The notes beneath the pieces were generated by a model that was given only the letters and a program-made list of their open reading frames with translations, was not told the origin of the DNA and searched no databases. From positions 1-64,000 of the forward strand of contig JAGQQG010000014.1 of NCBI GenBank assembly GCA_020426325.1: DNA of 64,000 nucleotides, written 5' to 3'. Origin of the DNA: Planctomycetaceae bacterium (lineage in GTDB: Bacteria > Planctomycetota > Planctomycetia > Planctomycetales > Planctomycetaceae). A program made the translations under genes and the position numbers. This document shows positions 18,523 through 28,180 of this stretch, piece after piece. Position 1 is the first letter of the stretch, and each line of letters opens with the position of its first letter.

Positions 18523-20254
18523 CGTCTCCTACCGTGGCCCATTCCTGCTAACGGTGAATCTCAAGGGAAACCTCGACAGTCAGCAGAACGTGACCGTGAA
18601 GTCAGCAGTCGAAGGCTCGACGACGATCATCAGCATCGTGCCCGAGGGGACATGGGTCGAGGAAGGGGAGGTCGTCTGTGTGCTGGATGGTTCCCAGTTG
18701 GACGACCAGGCGAAACAGCAGGCGATCACTGTCGCAAATGTGACCGCCAGCGAAATCTCCGCGAAAGAGGCCCTCGATGTCCAGCGACTGCAAAACGAGA
18801 GTGACATCTCACTCGCCGAGACCGCTTTGAAGCTCGCCGAACTGGACTTGGAGAAATATAAGAAAGGTGAACTCGAAAAGCTGAGAAGCGAACTGGAAGG
18901 CAACCTGGCGATCGCCCAGGAAGAAGCTTTGCAAGCCAAAGAGTCACACGAGTTCAACAAGCGGCAGGTCAAAAAAGGATTCGTTCAGCAGAACGAACTT
19001 GAAGCGTCTCGCATTCTCGTTCAGCAGAAGAATCTCGCCGTGGACAAAGCACGAGAAGAACTGAAAGTCCTGAACGAGTTTGACAGCATACGAACGCTGG
19101 CTGAGTTGGAGTCCAATGCGGCGGAACTCAAACGGGATCTGGAACGTGTCAAGCTGAAGGCCGCAGCCGCAGAGGTTCAGGCCGATCAGAATTATCAAGC
19201 TGCCCAAAAGTCAGCGGCGCTGGAGAAGGAAAAGCTCGAAAAGCTGCTCACGCAGGTCGAGAAATGTACGCTCCGTGCACCTCAGGCAGGAGAGGTCGTG
19301 TTTGCAAACCTCACACGCCGAGGCCGAGGGGGAAGCGAAGGACCGGCCATCGAGGAAGGTGCGACCGTTCAGGAACGTCAGGACATCTTCAACTTGCCCG
19401 ACGTGACAAAGATGAAGGTCAGCGCCCGAGTGCACGAGTCGCTGATTGGCAACTTGAGACTTGGCCTGCCCGCCAAGATTTATGTTGATGCCAGACATGA
19501 TGAATCGTATCGAGGTCAGGTGTCGCACATTTCGTCCGTCCCCATGTCGGGAAGTTGGCCGAATTACGATCTTCGCGAGTACGAAGTCGAGGTCAATCTC
19601 ACAGACTCGGAAGCCAAGGTCCGAACGCTCAAACCAGGGTTGACGGCTCAGGTCGAAGTGTTTGTCGACAGTCGTGACAACGTCCTGCAAGTTCCGATGC
19701 AAAGTGTTGTCGGGATTATCAGCAAGTACTTTGCGTGGGTGCTGGCTTCCGATGGACCGCAGCGACGGGAACTCAAGATTGGCCAATCGAATGACACGAA
19801 CGTCGAAATTCTGGATGGTGTTGCAGAGGGCGAGAGGGTCGTCCTCAATCCTCGCACTGGATTCGCGGAAGAGATCGCCGAACTCACGACGCAACTCGGC
19901 GCGGAATCAACACAGAACGATGCTGACGAAACCGTCATTCCCGAAGGAGGGGCAACCCCGTCCGGTGCAAGTCCCTCGGGAGCAAAAGGCCCCACAGCTG
20001 GAGCCGGCGGGTCTGAGGGTCCAAGGGAAAGACGGGGGGGAGGCGATCCGGCTCAGATGTTCGCCAAACTCGATGCTGACAACGATGGCAAGCTCACCGG
20101 CGATGAGATTCCCGAGCAGATGAAGAGTCGTTTGTCCGATATCGACAGCGATAGCGACGGTGCCATCAGCAAAGAGGAAATGGGCAAAGCCATGAAGCGT
20201 CGACAGGGAGGAGGGGGCGGTGGCGGCGGTCCAGCGCGGGGCGTGGGAGGTTAG
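18320..20254 (+). CDS. HlyD/MacA-type efflux adaptor with C-terminal EF-hands
   Basis: Periplasmic membrane-fusion protein linking the ABC transporter to the TolC protein (about 644 aa). One N-terminal membrane helix (VLLMLIGGMIAAAVYA), a lipoyl-like half (VEGSTTIISIVPEGTWVEEG), a long Lys/Glu/Gln coiled coil of some 180 residues, the second lipoyl half (LRAPQAGEVVFA) and beta-barrel domains follow. The tail is unusual: two EF-hand loops (DADNDGKLTGDE and DSDSDGAISKEE) and a glycine-rich end. The start is ATG 18320 or 18344; both overlap the TolC gene by 179-203 bp in another frame. The transmembrane helix lies inside the overlap, so shortening the gene would remove it. Confidence 0.85.
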   Translation: MTQEAKDSMNQPNSTSHEKERTSGRWMGRLVLLMLIGGMIAAAVYATPTIKEKFAGSDGNKYSHLVTDVSYRGPFLLTVNLKGNLDSQQNVTVKSAVEGSTTIISIVPEGTWVEEGEVVCVLDGSQLDDQAKQQAITVANVTASEISAKEALDVQRLQNESDISLAETALKLAELDLEKYKKGELEKLRSELEGNLAIAQEEALQAKESHEFNKRQVKKGFVQQNELEASRILVQQKNLAVDKAREELKVLNEFDSIRTLAELESNAAELKRDLERVKLKAAAAEVQADQNYQAAQKSAALEKEKLEKLLTQVEKCTLRAPQAGEVVFANLTRRGRGGSEGPAIEEGATVQERQDIFNLPDVTKMKVSARVHESLIGNLRLGLPAKIYVDARHDESYRGQVSHISSVPMSGSWPNYDLREYEVEVNLTDSEAKVRTLKPGLTAQVEVFVDSRDNVLQVPMQSVVGIISKYFAWVLASDGPQRRELKIGQSNDTNVEILDGVAEGERVVLNPRTGFAEEIAELTTQLGAESTQNDADETVIPEGGATPSGASPSGAKGPTAGAGGSEGPRERRGGGDPAQMFAKLDADNDGKLTGDEIPEQMKSRLSDIDSDSDGAISKEEMGKAMKRRQGGGGGGGGPARGVGG

Positions 20255-20320
20255 GGTCAACCCAACTCAGTGTCCCTCATTGGCCGTTCTTCTTTCCTTT
20301 CGATTTTTTGAAACGACTTG

Positions 20321-21019
20321 ATGCCTGTTGTTGCCCGCCTTGTTGACCTCAAAAAGTTCTATGACCTCGGTGCGGTCGTGGTCAAAGCTTTGCGCGGTGT
20401 CTCGCTGGATATTCCCGAAGGCGACTTCATTGCCATCATGGGATCATCTGGCAGCGGCAAGAGTACACTGCTCAATCTGCTCGGTGCACTCGATCGGCCG
20501 ACTGAGGGGCAATACATCTTGAACGGTCGTGACACGTCACAAATGACGGACAACGAACTCTCGATCGTTCGCAACACCGACATTGGATTTATCTTTCAGT
20601 CGTTCAATCTCATCACGCAATATACCGTGTTGGAGAATATTGAGGTCCCGCTTCTCTATCGGCCTGGCTATCCCCCGATCACTGCCCGTGATCGCAACCG
20701 ATGTATTGATGTGGCAAATCAGGTCGGTCTCGGAGATCGTCTCGATCACCGGCCTTTCCAACTCTCCGGCGGACAGCAGCAACGCGTTGCGATCGCCCGT
20801 GCATTGATCAACGATCCTGCGATCATCATGGCCGATGAGCCCACCGGGAACCTGGACTCCAAGACGGAAGAGGAGATCATCCAGATCCTCACCGACCTCA
20901 ACAACGAGGGCCGCACAATCATCGTCGTGACTCACGAGCCGGGTGTTGCGAAGAAAACGAAACGCCAAATCTACATGAAAGACGGACTTGTCGCTGGAGA
21001 AGGGGTCTTCCCAGGCTGA
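20321..21019 (+). CDS. ABC transporter ATPase, MacB/LolD type
   Basis: Cytosolic nucleotide-binding subunit of 232 aa. Walker [11 protein letters not shown]-loop FQSFNLI, signature [14 protein letters not shown], Walker B IIMADEP and switch His in VVTHEP are intact. It pairs with the FtsX/MacB-type permease 23 bp downstream and the adaptor and TolC protein upstream. In classical MacB the ATPase and permease are one chain; here they are separate. Confidence 0.93.
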   Translation: MPVVARLVDLKKFYDLGAVVVKALRGVSLDIPEGDFIAIMGSSGSGKSTLLNLLGALDRPTEGQYILNGRDTSQMTDNELSIVRNTDIGFIFQSFNLITQYTVLENIEVPLLYRPGYPPITARDRNRCIDVANQVGLGDRLDHRPFQLSGGQQQRVAIARALINDPAIIMADEPTGNLDSKTEEEIIQILTDLNNEGRTIIVVTHEPGVAKKTKRQIYMKDGLVAGEGVFPG

Positions 21020-21042
21020 TTCGCCGCGGTCAATTCAAAACC

Positions 21043-22425
21043 ATGTCATTCTCCAGATTCTTTCGCACGCTGAGTCTCGCGCTGAAAAGCGTCATGCTGC
21101 ACAAGCTGCGATCCGGGCTGACGATGCTGGGGATTGTGTTCGGTGTGTTTTCGGTGATCGCGATGCTCGCCATTGGCGAGGGGGCCAGTTCACAGGCACA
21201 GAAGCAGGTCCTCGAACTGGGGGCGACCAACATCATCGTGCGGAGCGTCAAACCCCCCGACGAAACCAGTTCCTCGGGGCAGTCTGGACAGTCCTTCGTG
21301 CTTCGTTACGGCCTCACGCGTAAAGACCTGAAGGTGATCTCCGAAACAATCCCACCGATTCTGGGGGTGGTGCCAGTCCGTGAGTTGACCCAGGAGGTCC
21401 GCAACAAACAGTACACGCTCAACGCCCGGGTTGTCGGATCGACGCCGGAGTATCGGGAAATGAACCATCTGAAATTGGCACAGGGACGTTTTCTGACGGA
21501 CAAGGATCTTGACGAGATGGCGAACGTTGCTGTCCTCGCACATGAGACGGCGCAAGTGCTCTTCCCCTTTGAGAACCCGATCGGTCGGCCGGTGCAGATT
21601 GGGAATCGAGCCTATCGGGTCGTTGGCGTCACTCAGGATCGGACCGCGTCTGCTGCCATCGGCGGCAGTCTTTCGGGGCAGGATTACAACAAGGACGTCT
21701 ACATGCCGCTGCCCACACTCCAGTCGCGGCTGAATACGGGCGACCTGTTCATCCGCCGGACCCAGGGATCGTTCAGCGCGGTCTCGGTCGTCTTCGATCA
21801 GATCACGCTCAAGGTTGGGGATACCGATGAGACGACCGATGATCAGAATCTCGTGATTCCGACAGCGGAAGTTGTCCGCGAAACGATTCGCAACCTGCAC
21901 GGCGAGGGCACAAACGACTTTTCAGTCGTCGTGCCGCTCGAATTGCTCAGGCAGGCGGATCAGATCCGCAAGATCTTCAACATTGTGCTGGGCTCGATTG
22001 CCGCCATCAGCCTCATCGTGGGGGGCATCGGCATCATGAATATCATGCTCGCCACAGTCACCGAGCGCACACGTGAGATCGGCATCCGCAGAGCACTCGG
22101 AGCGCGTCGGCGAGACATCATCCAGCAGTTCCTGACAGAGACGATCGTGCTCTCCGGCACCGGTGGTCTCATCGGCATCCTGATGGGGCTGCTGACCCCG
22201 ACAGCCTTCGTTGGCATTCAGTGGTTTGTGGATGCCTACGTGATGGACCGTTCGACGGGAACATCCGACATCGGCCGCCTGTTCTCGGGAATGGAACCAC
22301 AGATCGCCGTGTGGAGCCTGCCGCTGGCATTCGGCGTGAGCGTCGCGATCGGCGTCATCTTCGGCACCTACCCCGCCCGCGCCGCCGCCCGCCTCGACCC
22401 CATTGAAGCCCTCCGCCACGAATAG
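21043..22425 (+). CDS. MacB/FtsX-type ABC permease
   Basis: Permease of 460 aa with the MacB topology: helix near residues 22-45 ([22 protein letters not shown]), a large periplasmic domain (about 50-310), then three helices. The conserved [18 protein letters not shown] motif near 340 contacts the ATPase. Last gene of the MarR-TolC-adaptor-ATPase-permease unit. The system is mechanotransmission-type and probably exports a hydrophobic compound, peptide or lipid; the substrate cannot be told. A dispersed-repeat hairpin follows 36 bp after the stop. Confidence 0.92.
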   Translation: MSFSRFFRTLSLALKSVMLHKLRSGLTMLGIVFGVFSVIAMLAIGEGASSQAQKQVLELGATNIIVRSVKPPDETSSSGQSGQSFVLRYGLTRKDLKVISETIPPILGVVPVRELTQEVRNKQYTLNARVVGSTPEYREMNHLKLAQGRFLTDKDLDEMANVAVLAHETAQVLFPFENPIGRPVQIGNRAYRVVGVTQDRTASAAIGGSLSGQDYNKDVYMPLPTLQSRLNTGDLFIRRTQGSFSAVSVVFDQITLKVGDTDETTDDQNLVIPTAEVVRETIRNLHGEGTNDFSVVVPLELLRQADQIRKIFNIVLGSIAAISLIVGGIGIMNIMLATVTERTREIGIRRALGARRRDIIQQFLTETIVLSGTGGLIGILMGLLTPTAFVGIQWFVDAYVMDRSTGTSDIGRLFSGMEPQIAVWSLPLAFGVSVAIGVIFGTYPARAAARLDPIEALRHE

Positions 22426-22460
22426 CGCACATCAACCCTCTGAGGTTCGCGAACGTGTTG

Positions 22461-22520
22461 TCCCTCTCCCCTCGGGAGAGGGATAGATTCCGAAGCCCTG
22501 GCGAGGAATCAGGGTGAGGG
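22461..22520. repeat. Short hairpin-bearing intergenic repeat
   Basis: CCCTCTCCC-CTC-GGGAGAGGG (22462-22482) forms a 9-bp stem, followed by CCTGGCGAGG and CAGGGTGAGGG. This arrangement resembles a dispersed repeat seen in many environmental bacterial genomes (from memory, not searched). It lies between the convergent permease and hypothetical genes and may also end transcription. Confidence 0.5.
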
Positions 22521-23084
22521 GGCAACGCGCACGATTTTCATCTTCCAGTAGAGCGCGTGCCCGATGTCCTTCTCGTGAATCACGACCGAGTGCAGCAGAC
22601 CCTCCTCGGGAACGTCTGACTGCAGCGTGATGCCTTGCTTCATCAGGTCGTGCATCCGTTCGATCGGTTTCCAGGTCATCGTTTTGGGCCGGATCGCCCG
22701 AAACTCGACGTCGAGTCCAATCAACGATTTGACACAAAGCACAAATCGCCCCAACCACTGTTCGACGTGCCCGTCAGTCCACTCAGACTCTGGAATCAGA
22801 TCCGCAGCAACGCCCAGCATCGACAACCCCAGATCAGAGCGTATGCCCTGCTCATCCTTCTCACAAGTCGTCGCTATCACCTGCCGCAAAGCAGACGGCT
22901 CTGTCCGCCCCCCCTCAAACCACCCATGCAACTCCGGATGCTTGCCATTCCGCTCCTTCGTGTTCATCCATCGCTGCAACTCACCACCGCTAAGCGCTGA
23001 GTACCGTTGATCCATCTCCCGCATGATTTCCTCAAACCGCTCCACAAGTGCAGTCGATTTTAGGATCTGCCAGCAAGCCATCAT
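22509..23084 (-). CDS. Hypothetical protein
   Basis: Soluble protein of 191 aa, no signal peptide or membrane segment. Mixed helical sequence with LVERFEEIMREMDQRYSALS near the start and a beta-rich end (LLHSVVIHEKDIGHALYWKM). I recognise no family. The start is one of two adjacent ATGs at 23084/23081; no clear ribosome-binding site. Composition suits a real gene, but confidence in function is nil. Confidence 0.5.
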   Translation of the reverse strand: MMACWQILKSTALVERFEEIMREMDQRYSALSGGELQRWMNTKERNGKHPELHGWFEGGRTEPSALRQVIATTCEKDEQGIRSDLGLSMLGVAADLIPESEWTDGHVEQWLGRFVLCVKSLIGLDVEFRAIRPKTMTWKPIERMHDLMKQGITLQSDVPEEGLLHSVVIHEKDIGHALYWKMKIVRVAPSP

Positions 23085-23240
23085 TGGGGTCGCACTTGGG
23101 GGAAATGATCTGATTCCCTTTCACGTGATCGCAAATGTCGTGGAATAGATGAATGCCACCGGATAGTTGCAGCGATCACAAAAAAAGCCGGGGGGGAATG
23201 TGGATTCTCTTTCATGTCAACCACACGACATGACTGATTA

Positions 23241-23582
23241 TCATGGATAGCTCACGTTCGCCGTTTTGGTGATTGCTCCATTGCTGCCTTCTACATAGAG
23301 AGTTCCCGTATCACCAGCGCCGGATGTTACATTCGCGCTGATGCATTCAACTTCATCTTCGTCAAGGTATACCGATTCTGGGCCTCCTACCCCCGGTGTA
23401 TTCCCAGATGTTGGTACGACTGAATACTCTAAATATACGGATCCCTTGAATCCGTTAACGGATTCAAGTTTGAATTTCTTAAGCACAAGGATTTTTTCGG
23501 GGTTGGTTGGGGTTTTTTCTTGGGCCTTGGTTGAGACACATGCAGGGTCATAGGTGAGGTTGAAGTCTGCTGGCATTTTCAT
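23241..23582 (-). CDS. Small hypothetical protein, possibly a beta-sandwich
   Basis: 113 aa, without a signal peptide. Sequence alternates short beta-like strands with Gly/Asn/Thr turns (GFKGSVYLEYSVVP, then TGTLYVEGSNGAI), like a single immunoglobulin- or BACON-like domain. GGAG precedes the ATG. The DNA is visibly more AT-rich than the flanks. It is the last gene of a possible four-gene unit with the sigma factor, kinase and Tat protein. Confidence 0.5.
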   Translation of the reverse strand: MKMPADFNLTYDPACVSTKAQEKTPTNPEKILVLKKFKLESVNGFKGSVYLEYSVVPTSGNTPGVGGPESVYLDEDEVECISANVTSGAGDTGTLYVEGSNGAITKTANVSYP

Positions 23583-23649
23583 ACTCCGGATACCGGTAGA
23601 AGAGCTAATAAATCAAGTGCACGATGAAGTTGTGTTGAGAACACGGAGG

Positions 23650-24273
23650 CTATCGGGCGATTGTCAAAATCCAATAGCCATCCCCATCATCAGCCAAGCT
23701 GAACTGGCCGCTGGGTTTCTCCCGAAGAATGTATCGAAGGATTTCTCCGCCGAACGAGTTTGTCTGCAAATGACGGTAATAGACCTTTGTCCTCTTTTCA
23801 CCCGTTTGCCCAAGGTTATTCAGCCAGCCTCGGATCTGTGTGTAGAGTTCAGTTGTTGAGACTTCGGGTGTGCGATACTGTCCCCCGAAAGCATGAAGCA
23901 CAAAGTCGACGCCTGCTGGGTCTCCCTCATTGTCTGCGGTTTGATCTCTTCTCAGTCGGATTGAATAGACCATTTTCAGGTTATCTACACTTGGGACTCC
24001 AAGGTAACCCCCATTAACTGTTGCGTGGTGATTGGTCTCGAATACCCGAAAGAATTCCTCGTAGTCAGACTGGTCAAAAGAACGAAAGTGATCTGAGCCA
24101 GAAAAACCGACGAGTTCAGCCGCTCTTCTCAAAAGGGCTGCTTCGGTACTGGGAATCACATCCCAAGTGGGATTGATTGGTGCCTGGAAGGCCGACTCGG
24201 TTTCGCGGCTCAGTCCCGCAGCGAGGCCTATGGCTGAGGCAGCGGTCAAAAGTTCTCTACGGGTGACGGTCAT
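23650..24273 (-). CDS. Tat-exported hypothetical protein
   Basis: 207 aa. The N-terminus MTVTRRELLTAASAIGLAAG is a twin-arginine signal. The mature protein has DHFRSFDQSDYEEFFRVFE and a beta-rich part; no family recognised. GAGGAG lies six bases before the ATG. It starts 112 bp downstream of the large kinase gene on the same strand, with the small beta protein 67 bp further, suggesting these are outputs or partners of the sigma/kinase pair. Confidence 0.65.
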   Translation of the reverse strand: MTVTRRELLTAASAIGLAAGLSRETESAFQAPINPTWDVIPSTEAALLRRAAELVGFSGSDHFRSFDQSDYEEFFRVFETNHHATVNGGYLGVPSVDNLKMVYSIRLRRDQTADNEGDPAGVDFVLHAFGGQYRTPEVSTTELYTQIRGWLNNLGQTGEKRTKVYYRHLQTNSFGGEILRYILREKPSGQFSLADDGDGYWILTIAR

Positions 24274-24385
24274 GAAGTTCTCCTCAGAGTAGGGAATGAC
24301 ACTTCTTGGGCAATAGTTTGTACAGAACCTATTGGTGTTTCAAGCCTCAAGGTGCACTTGGGAGATGTTCGAGGAATGCTCGTAG

Positions 24386-27300
24386 TTAATTTTGGCTGCA
24401 AACGGTTTTTCTCAGCTGCCTAAGTTTGTCGGTCGTACATGGTACAAGGTCGGAGAGATCATCAATATGATGGTTAGAGTGAAGTTGAATTGTTACGTCC
24501 AAAGATTCCAGGGTTCGATCATCAGTGGGAATTCGTGCGTATTGCAGCCAGCGCTGTGTTTGTTTGCTGATTCTCTGCTGATGGAGCGTGATGAGGACAT
24601 CACCTTGCTGGCCAAAGACCGCTGCGGCGACATCGCGGGAGGAGAGTGAGAGTGGCATTGCCAATTCGCCGGTGGCCGTACTCCAGAGATAGGTGACATT
24701 TGGATTGCTGCCAGTTGTCAGGAGAAAGCGACCGTCGGGGCTGAATGCGAGGGCATCAACGTTGTTGCCATTCTCGTGGGCTTCCGAGTTGTGCGGCAGT
24801 CGTTGGCTGAGTGGCAGGCCGGTCGCAGTCTCCCACACACGGGCTGTGCCATCCCGACTGGCTGTCACCAGCCGTTCGCCTGTCTGATCAAACACGACCT
24901 TGACGACTCCACCGAAGTGTTCCATCGGCTGGCCATGTGGCTTGCCTGTTGGCATCTTCCAGAGCTGACCTGTGCCATCGACGCTGCCGGTGAACAGCAG
25001 ACGGCTGTCAGGGCTGAATCGAGCAGCAAAGATGGTTCCCTCGTGTCTGATGTCCGTCTCGATCGTCTTGCCGGAGACGGCATCAAGCAGGATGAGCGAG
25101 TTGTCATCGGCGAGTGCGACGAGGGACTCGTCCGGGCTGATGACCGCGGTCCAGAAATTGCCTGAGGTGGTCCAGAGTGGTTCCTGCGGAGCGTCGATCT
25201 CCCAGCAGGTGGCGTTGCGGTTCCCTTTCAGGTCGTGATCGACCACGAGTAGATAATGGTTATGTCGGCTGATCTCAACCTGTTGAATCTGGAACACGTG
25301 CTCCAGCTGAGGGGTGATCGGGTGATTGGTGGCCAGATCCCAGACGATGGCGAAGTTGTCATGCCCACCCGTGGCTGCCAGGCGTCCATCTGCACTGATG
25401 TCAGCACAGGTGATACTGTTTCGATGGCCGATTTTCTCGTGAATGACAGGGAAGTTCCGAATACTCATCGTGCCGTTAGATTTCACGTCACAAATCGAAA
25501 TCGAAATATCGATTTCCTGACTGGCGAGAAGCAGGCGGTCAGTCTCTGTGGATTTCGCAAACGTGTGGATGGCAGAACGGTACGGCAATTCGGTACGAGT
25601 CGGCTCTGCAGGAGGTTTCCAGAGCCGGACTGTGCCGTCATCACAGCTGGTCAGCAGTTGCGGGCGGTTTTCGACATCGGGTGCAAACTCCACATGATAC
25701 ACGCGACCGCTATGTGGGATGATGGGCAGGCTATGAGAGCCGGTGGCGACATCCCACAGCCCGACTTTGCCATCCCAACTCCCGGTGGCCAGTTGCCGAC
25801 TATCGGGAGTGAAGGCGAGTGACCACACCTCTTCTTTGTGCGCGAAGGGGATTTCCATTGTCAGCAGACCAGTCCAAAGGTTCCACACCCGGGCGATACC
25901 CAAGTCGGTTGCGGTTGCGAAGTAGTTGCCGTCGGGACTGCAGGCAATATCTTCGATGACACCTGGATGTTTGATTGGCCGTTCGGTCAACTGTTCTCCG
26001 GTCTCAATGTCCCAGATGCGAACGTTACCCAAACCTGAACCCGTGATTACCCTTTCTCCGTCGGGGCTGATTGCCAGTGATTCCACAAACTCATTGTGGT
26101 AGTGCTGGAGAATCAGTGGTTCTTTATTTTCCTCATCTCCCGCTGTGTTCCAGTCCCAAATCCGCGCTGATTCATCGTAGCTCGCGGTGACAAGTAAGCG
26201 ACCTGTCGGGTCAAACAGAACATCCTCTACTTGGCCGCCGTGTGTGAGTTGTGCAAGTTGTTTCCCTGTGCGTGCGTCCCACACTCGGGCCGTGTCGTCC
26301 AGACTGGCGGTAGCAACGATAAGTTGATCGGGATTGGCGGGGTCTAGTGGACGGAAGCGGACATGCATAACCTGCCCGGGCAGGTTGGGATTCTTCGGAT
26401 TTACGTCGTGGTGAAGTGTTGAGATGGTTTGGCCCGTGCTAAGGTCCCAGACTTGGGCGATGCCGTCCAGGCAGGCAGTCGCGATGTATTTGCCGTCGTG
26501 GCTGAAGGCGCCGTGATTGACCTGCCCCGTATGGACGAGCGGATCGGTCAGCGGCTGGCCGGTTTCAACGTCCCAGACACGGGCCGTTTTGTCGGCGCTG
26601 ACAGTCAGGACGGACTTGCCATCCGGGCTGAAGGTGGAGAATTCGCTGCTCGCGTCGTGGAACCACATCTGTTCGAGGGAGGCGCACGACTGGAGTGCGG
26701 AGGCGATGCGGACGCGGGCGACGGGTTCTCGCTTGGGGTTCGTTTCGTCCAAACGGAGTGAGGCAGCCAACCAGGGGAGCGTTTGCATCATGTTGGCCGG
26801 GTCTTCGAGGTTGGCCTCCTTGAGGTACATGCGTGAGAGAGTCTCTCGGGTATCGGCCAAGGCCTCGGCTTCCCGGACATACATCACTGAGGCCACCGCA
26901 GCCCCGCCAAGGAGTGAGAGTGCGACCATGAGGATCAGGGCTGCGACCAGACGATTGCGCAGACACCAGCGCCATCCCTTCTCGATTCGTCCGACAGGTC
27001 TGGCCTGGATCGGTTTGCCATCGAGGAACCTTTGCAGATCGTCCGCCAACTGGCCGGCGGTCTGATAGCGCCGATAGGGATTCTTCTCAAGGCATTTCAG
27101 GCAGATCGTGTCGAGATCATGGGGGACTGTAGAATTCAGCCGCCGGGGAGCGATCGGATCAACGCCGCGGACCTGTAACATGGTGTCGACGGCGGTGTCG
27201 GACTGGAAGGGGGGGCGTGTGGTGAGCAACGAGTAGAGCGTCGCACCGAGCGAATAGACATCGCTGGACGGGCTGAGAGGCAGGCCGAAAGTCTGCTCGG

Positions 27301-28180
27301 GTGACATGTAGCTGGGAGTTCCCAAGACTTCGCCTGTGTCTGTGAGGTCGCTGTCGAGGTTGGGGCGTTTCGCAACTCCAAAGTCTGTGACGTGAGGGAC
27401 ACGGTCAGTGTCGATGAGAATATTTGACGGCTTCAAATCGCGGTGGTAGACCGGCTCGCGGTGGGCATGGGCATAGTCGATTGCCCGCGAGATCGGTACG
27501 AGGAATTGAGCCGCATCACGCGCTGACAGAGGGCTTTCCCGGATCAACTCGGAGAGACTGGTCCCTTCGATGTACTTCATCGAGTAGAAGTACTGACCGT
27601 CCTGTTTCCCGAACTCATAGATGGCGACGATGTTGGGGTGTTGCAGGCTGGCAGCCGCTTCCGCCTCTGCCCGAAACCGTTTGATGGTTGTTTCTCCCGC
27701 GTGCTTGTCAGCACGTATCACTTTGAGAGCCACAATGCGGTTCAGGCTACGCTGTCGAGCCTTGTAGACAACTCCCATTCCCCCGCGCGAGATTTCCTCC
27801 AGGATCTCGTAATCATCGGGAACCTGACTCAATGCCTCCGATGAGCCTGTCCGTGAGCTTTGGGGGGCAGCGATTGTCGTTCCTAGAGGTCCGACAGGAT
27901 CTGTCGTATTATTGCGAGGGGTCTCCCCGAGATAGACGCGATCCGGCTGTTCCGACTGGCGGGCGGGTTGGTCCTTCTCCAGGAGCGGAGTCAGCAGATA
28001 AGACAGACTTTCGATCTGCTCCTCACCCTGGAAAAACGCCAACAGAGCGGTCGCACACTCGGGGTGCTTCGCGAGGAGATGTTCACGGTCGATATGATTG
28101 CCGCTGTCAATCCCTTGCAGGTACGCAGCAAGCACCTCGCTGAGGGAATCGTCAGATTCTGGGTTGTCTGCTTCGTTCAC
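24386..28180 (-). CDS. Membrane Ser/Thr protein kinase with WD40 propellers
   Basis: Hanks-type kinase of 1264 aa. Residues 1-120 are an acidic N-terminal region; the kinase domain spans about 124-387, with glycine loop SRGGMG, catalytic Lys153, HRDLKPSN at 247-254 and DFG at 266-268, all intact. A basic segment and one membrane helix (about 410-434) follow. Residues 500-1200 contain many WD40 repeats (VWDVETGQPL, IWDIETGEQL and similar), probably two propellers, on the far side of the membrane as a sensor or docking surface. Its ATG overlaps the sigma-factor stop (28177-28180), so the two are coupled. Confidence 0.9.
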   Translation of the reverse strand: MNEADNPESDDSLSEVLAAYLQGIDSGNHIDREHLLAKHPECATALLAFFQGEEQIESLSYLLTPLLEKDQPARQSEQPDRVYLGETPRNNTTDPVGPLGTTIAAPQSSRTGSSEALSQVPDDYEILEEISRGGMGVVYKARQRSLNRIVALKVIRADKHAGETTIKRFRAEAEAAASLQHPNIVAIYEFGKQDGQYFYSMKYIEGTSLSELIRESPLSARDAAQFLVPISRAIDYAHAHREPVYHRDLKPSNILIDTDRVPHVTDFGVAKRPNLDSDLTDTGEVLGTPSYMSPEQTFGLPLSPSSDVYSLGATLYSLLTTRPPFQSDTAVDTMLQVRGVDPIAPRRLNSTVPHDLDTICLKCLEKNPYRRYQTAGQLADDLQRFLDGKPIQARPVGRIEKGWRWCLRNRLVAALILMVALSLLGGAAVASVMYVREAEALADTRETLSRMYLKEANLEDPANMMQTLPWLAASLRLDETNPKREPVARVRIASALQSCASLEQMWFHDASSEFSTFSPDGKSVLTVSADKTARVWDVETGQPLTDPLVHTGQVNHGAFSHDGKYIATACLDGIAQVWDLSTGQTISTLHHDVNPKNPNLPGQVMHVRFRPLDPANPDQLIVATASLDDTARVWDARTGKQLAQLTHGGQVEDVLFDPTGRLLVTASYDESARIWDWNTAGDEENKEPLILQHYHNEFVESLAISPDGERVITGSGLGNVRIWDIETGEQLTERPIKHPGVIEDIACSPDGNYFATATDLGIARVWNLWTGLLTMEIPFAHKEEVWSLAFTPDSRQLATGSWDGKVGLWDVATGSHSLPIIPHSGRVYHVEFAPDVENRPQLLTSCDDGTVRLWKPPAEPTRTELPYRSAIHTFAKSTETDRLLLASQEIDISISICDVKSNGTMSIRNFPVIHEKIGHRNSITCADISADGRLAATGGHDNFAIVWDLATNHPITPQLEHVFQIQQVEISRHNHYLLVVDHDLKGNRNATCWEIDAPQEPLWTTSGNFWTAVISPDESLVALADDNSLILLDAVSGKTIETDIRHEGTIFAARFSPDSRLLFTGSVDGTGQLWKMPTGKPHGQPMEHFGGVVKVVFDQTGERLVTASRDGTARVWETATGLPLSQRLPHNSEAHENGNNVDALAFSPDGRFLLTTGSNPNVTYLWSTATGELAMPLSLSSRDVAAAVFGQQGDVLITLHQQRISKQTQRWLQYARIPTDDRTLESLDVTIQLHSNHHIDDLSDLVPCTTDKLRQLRKTVCSQN

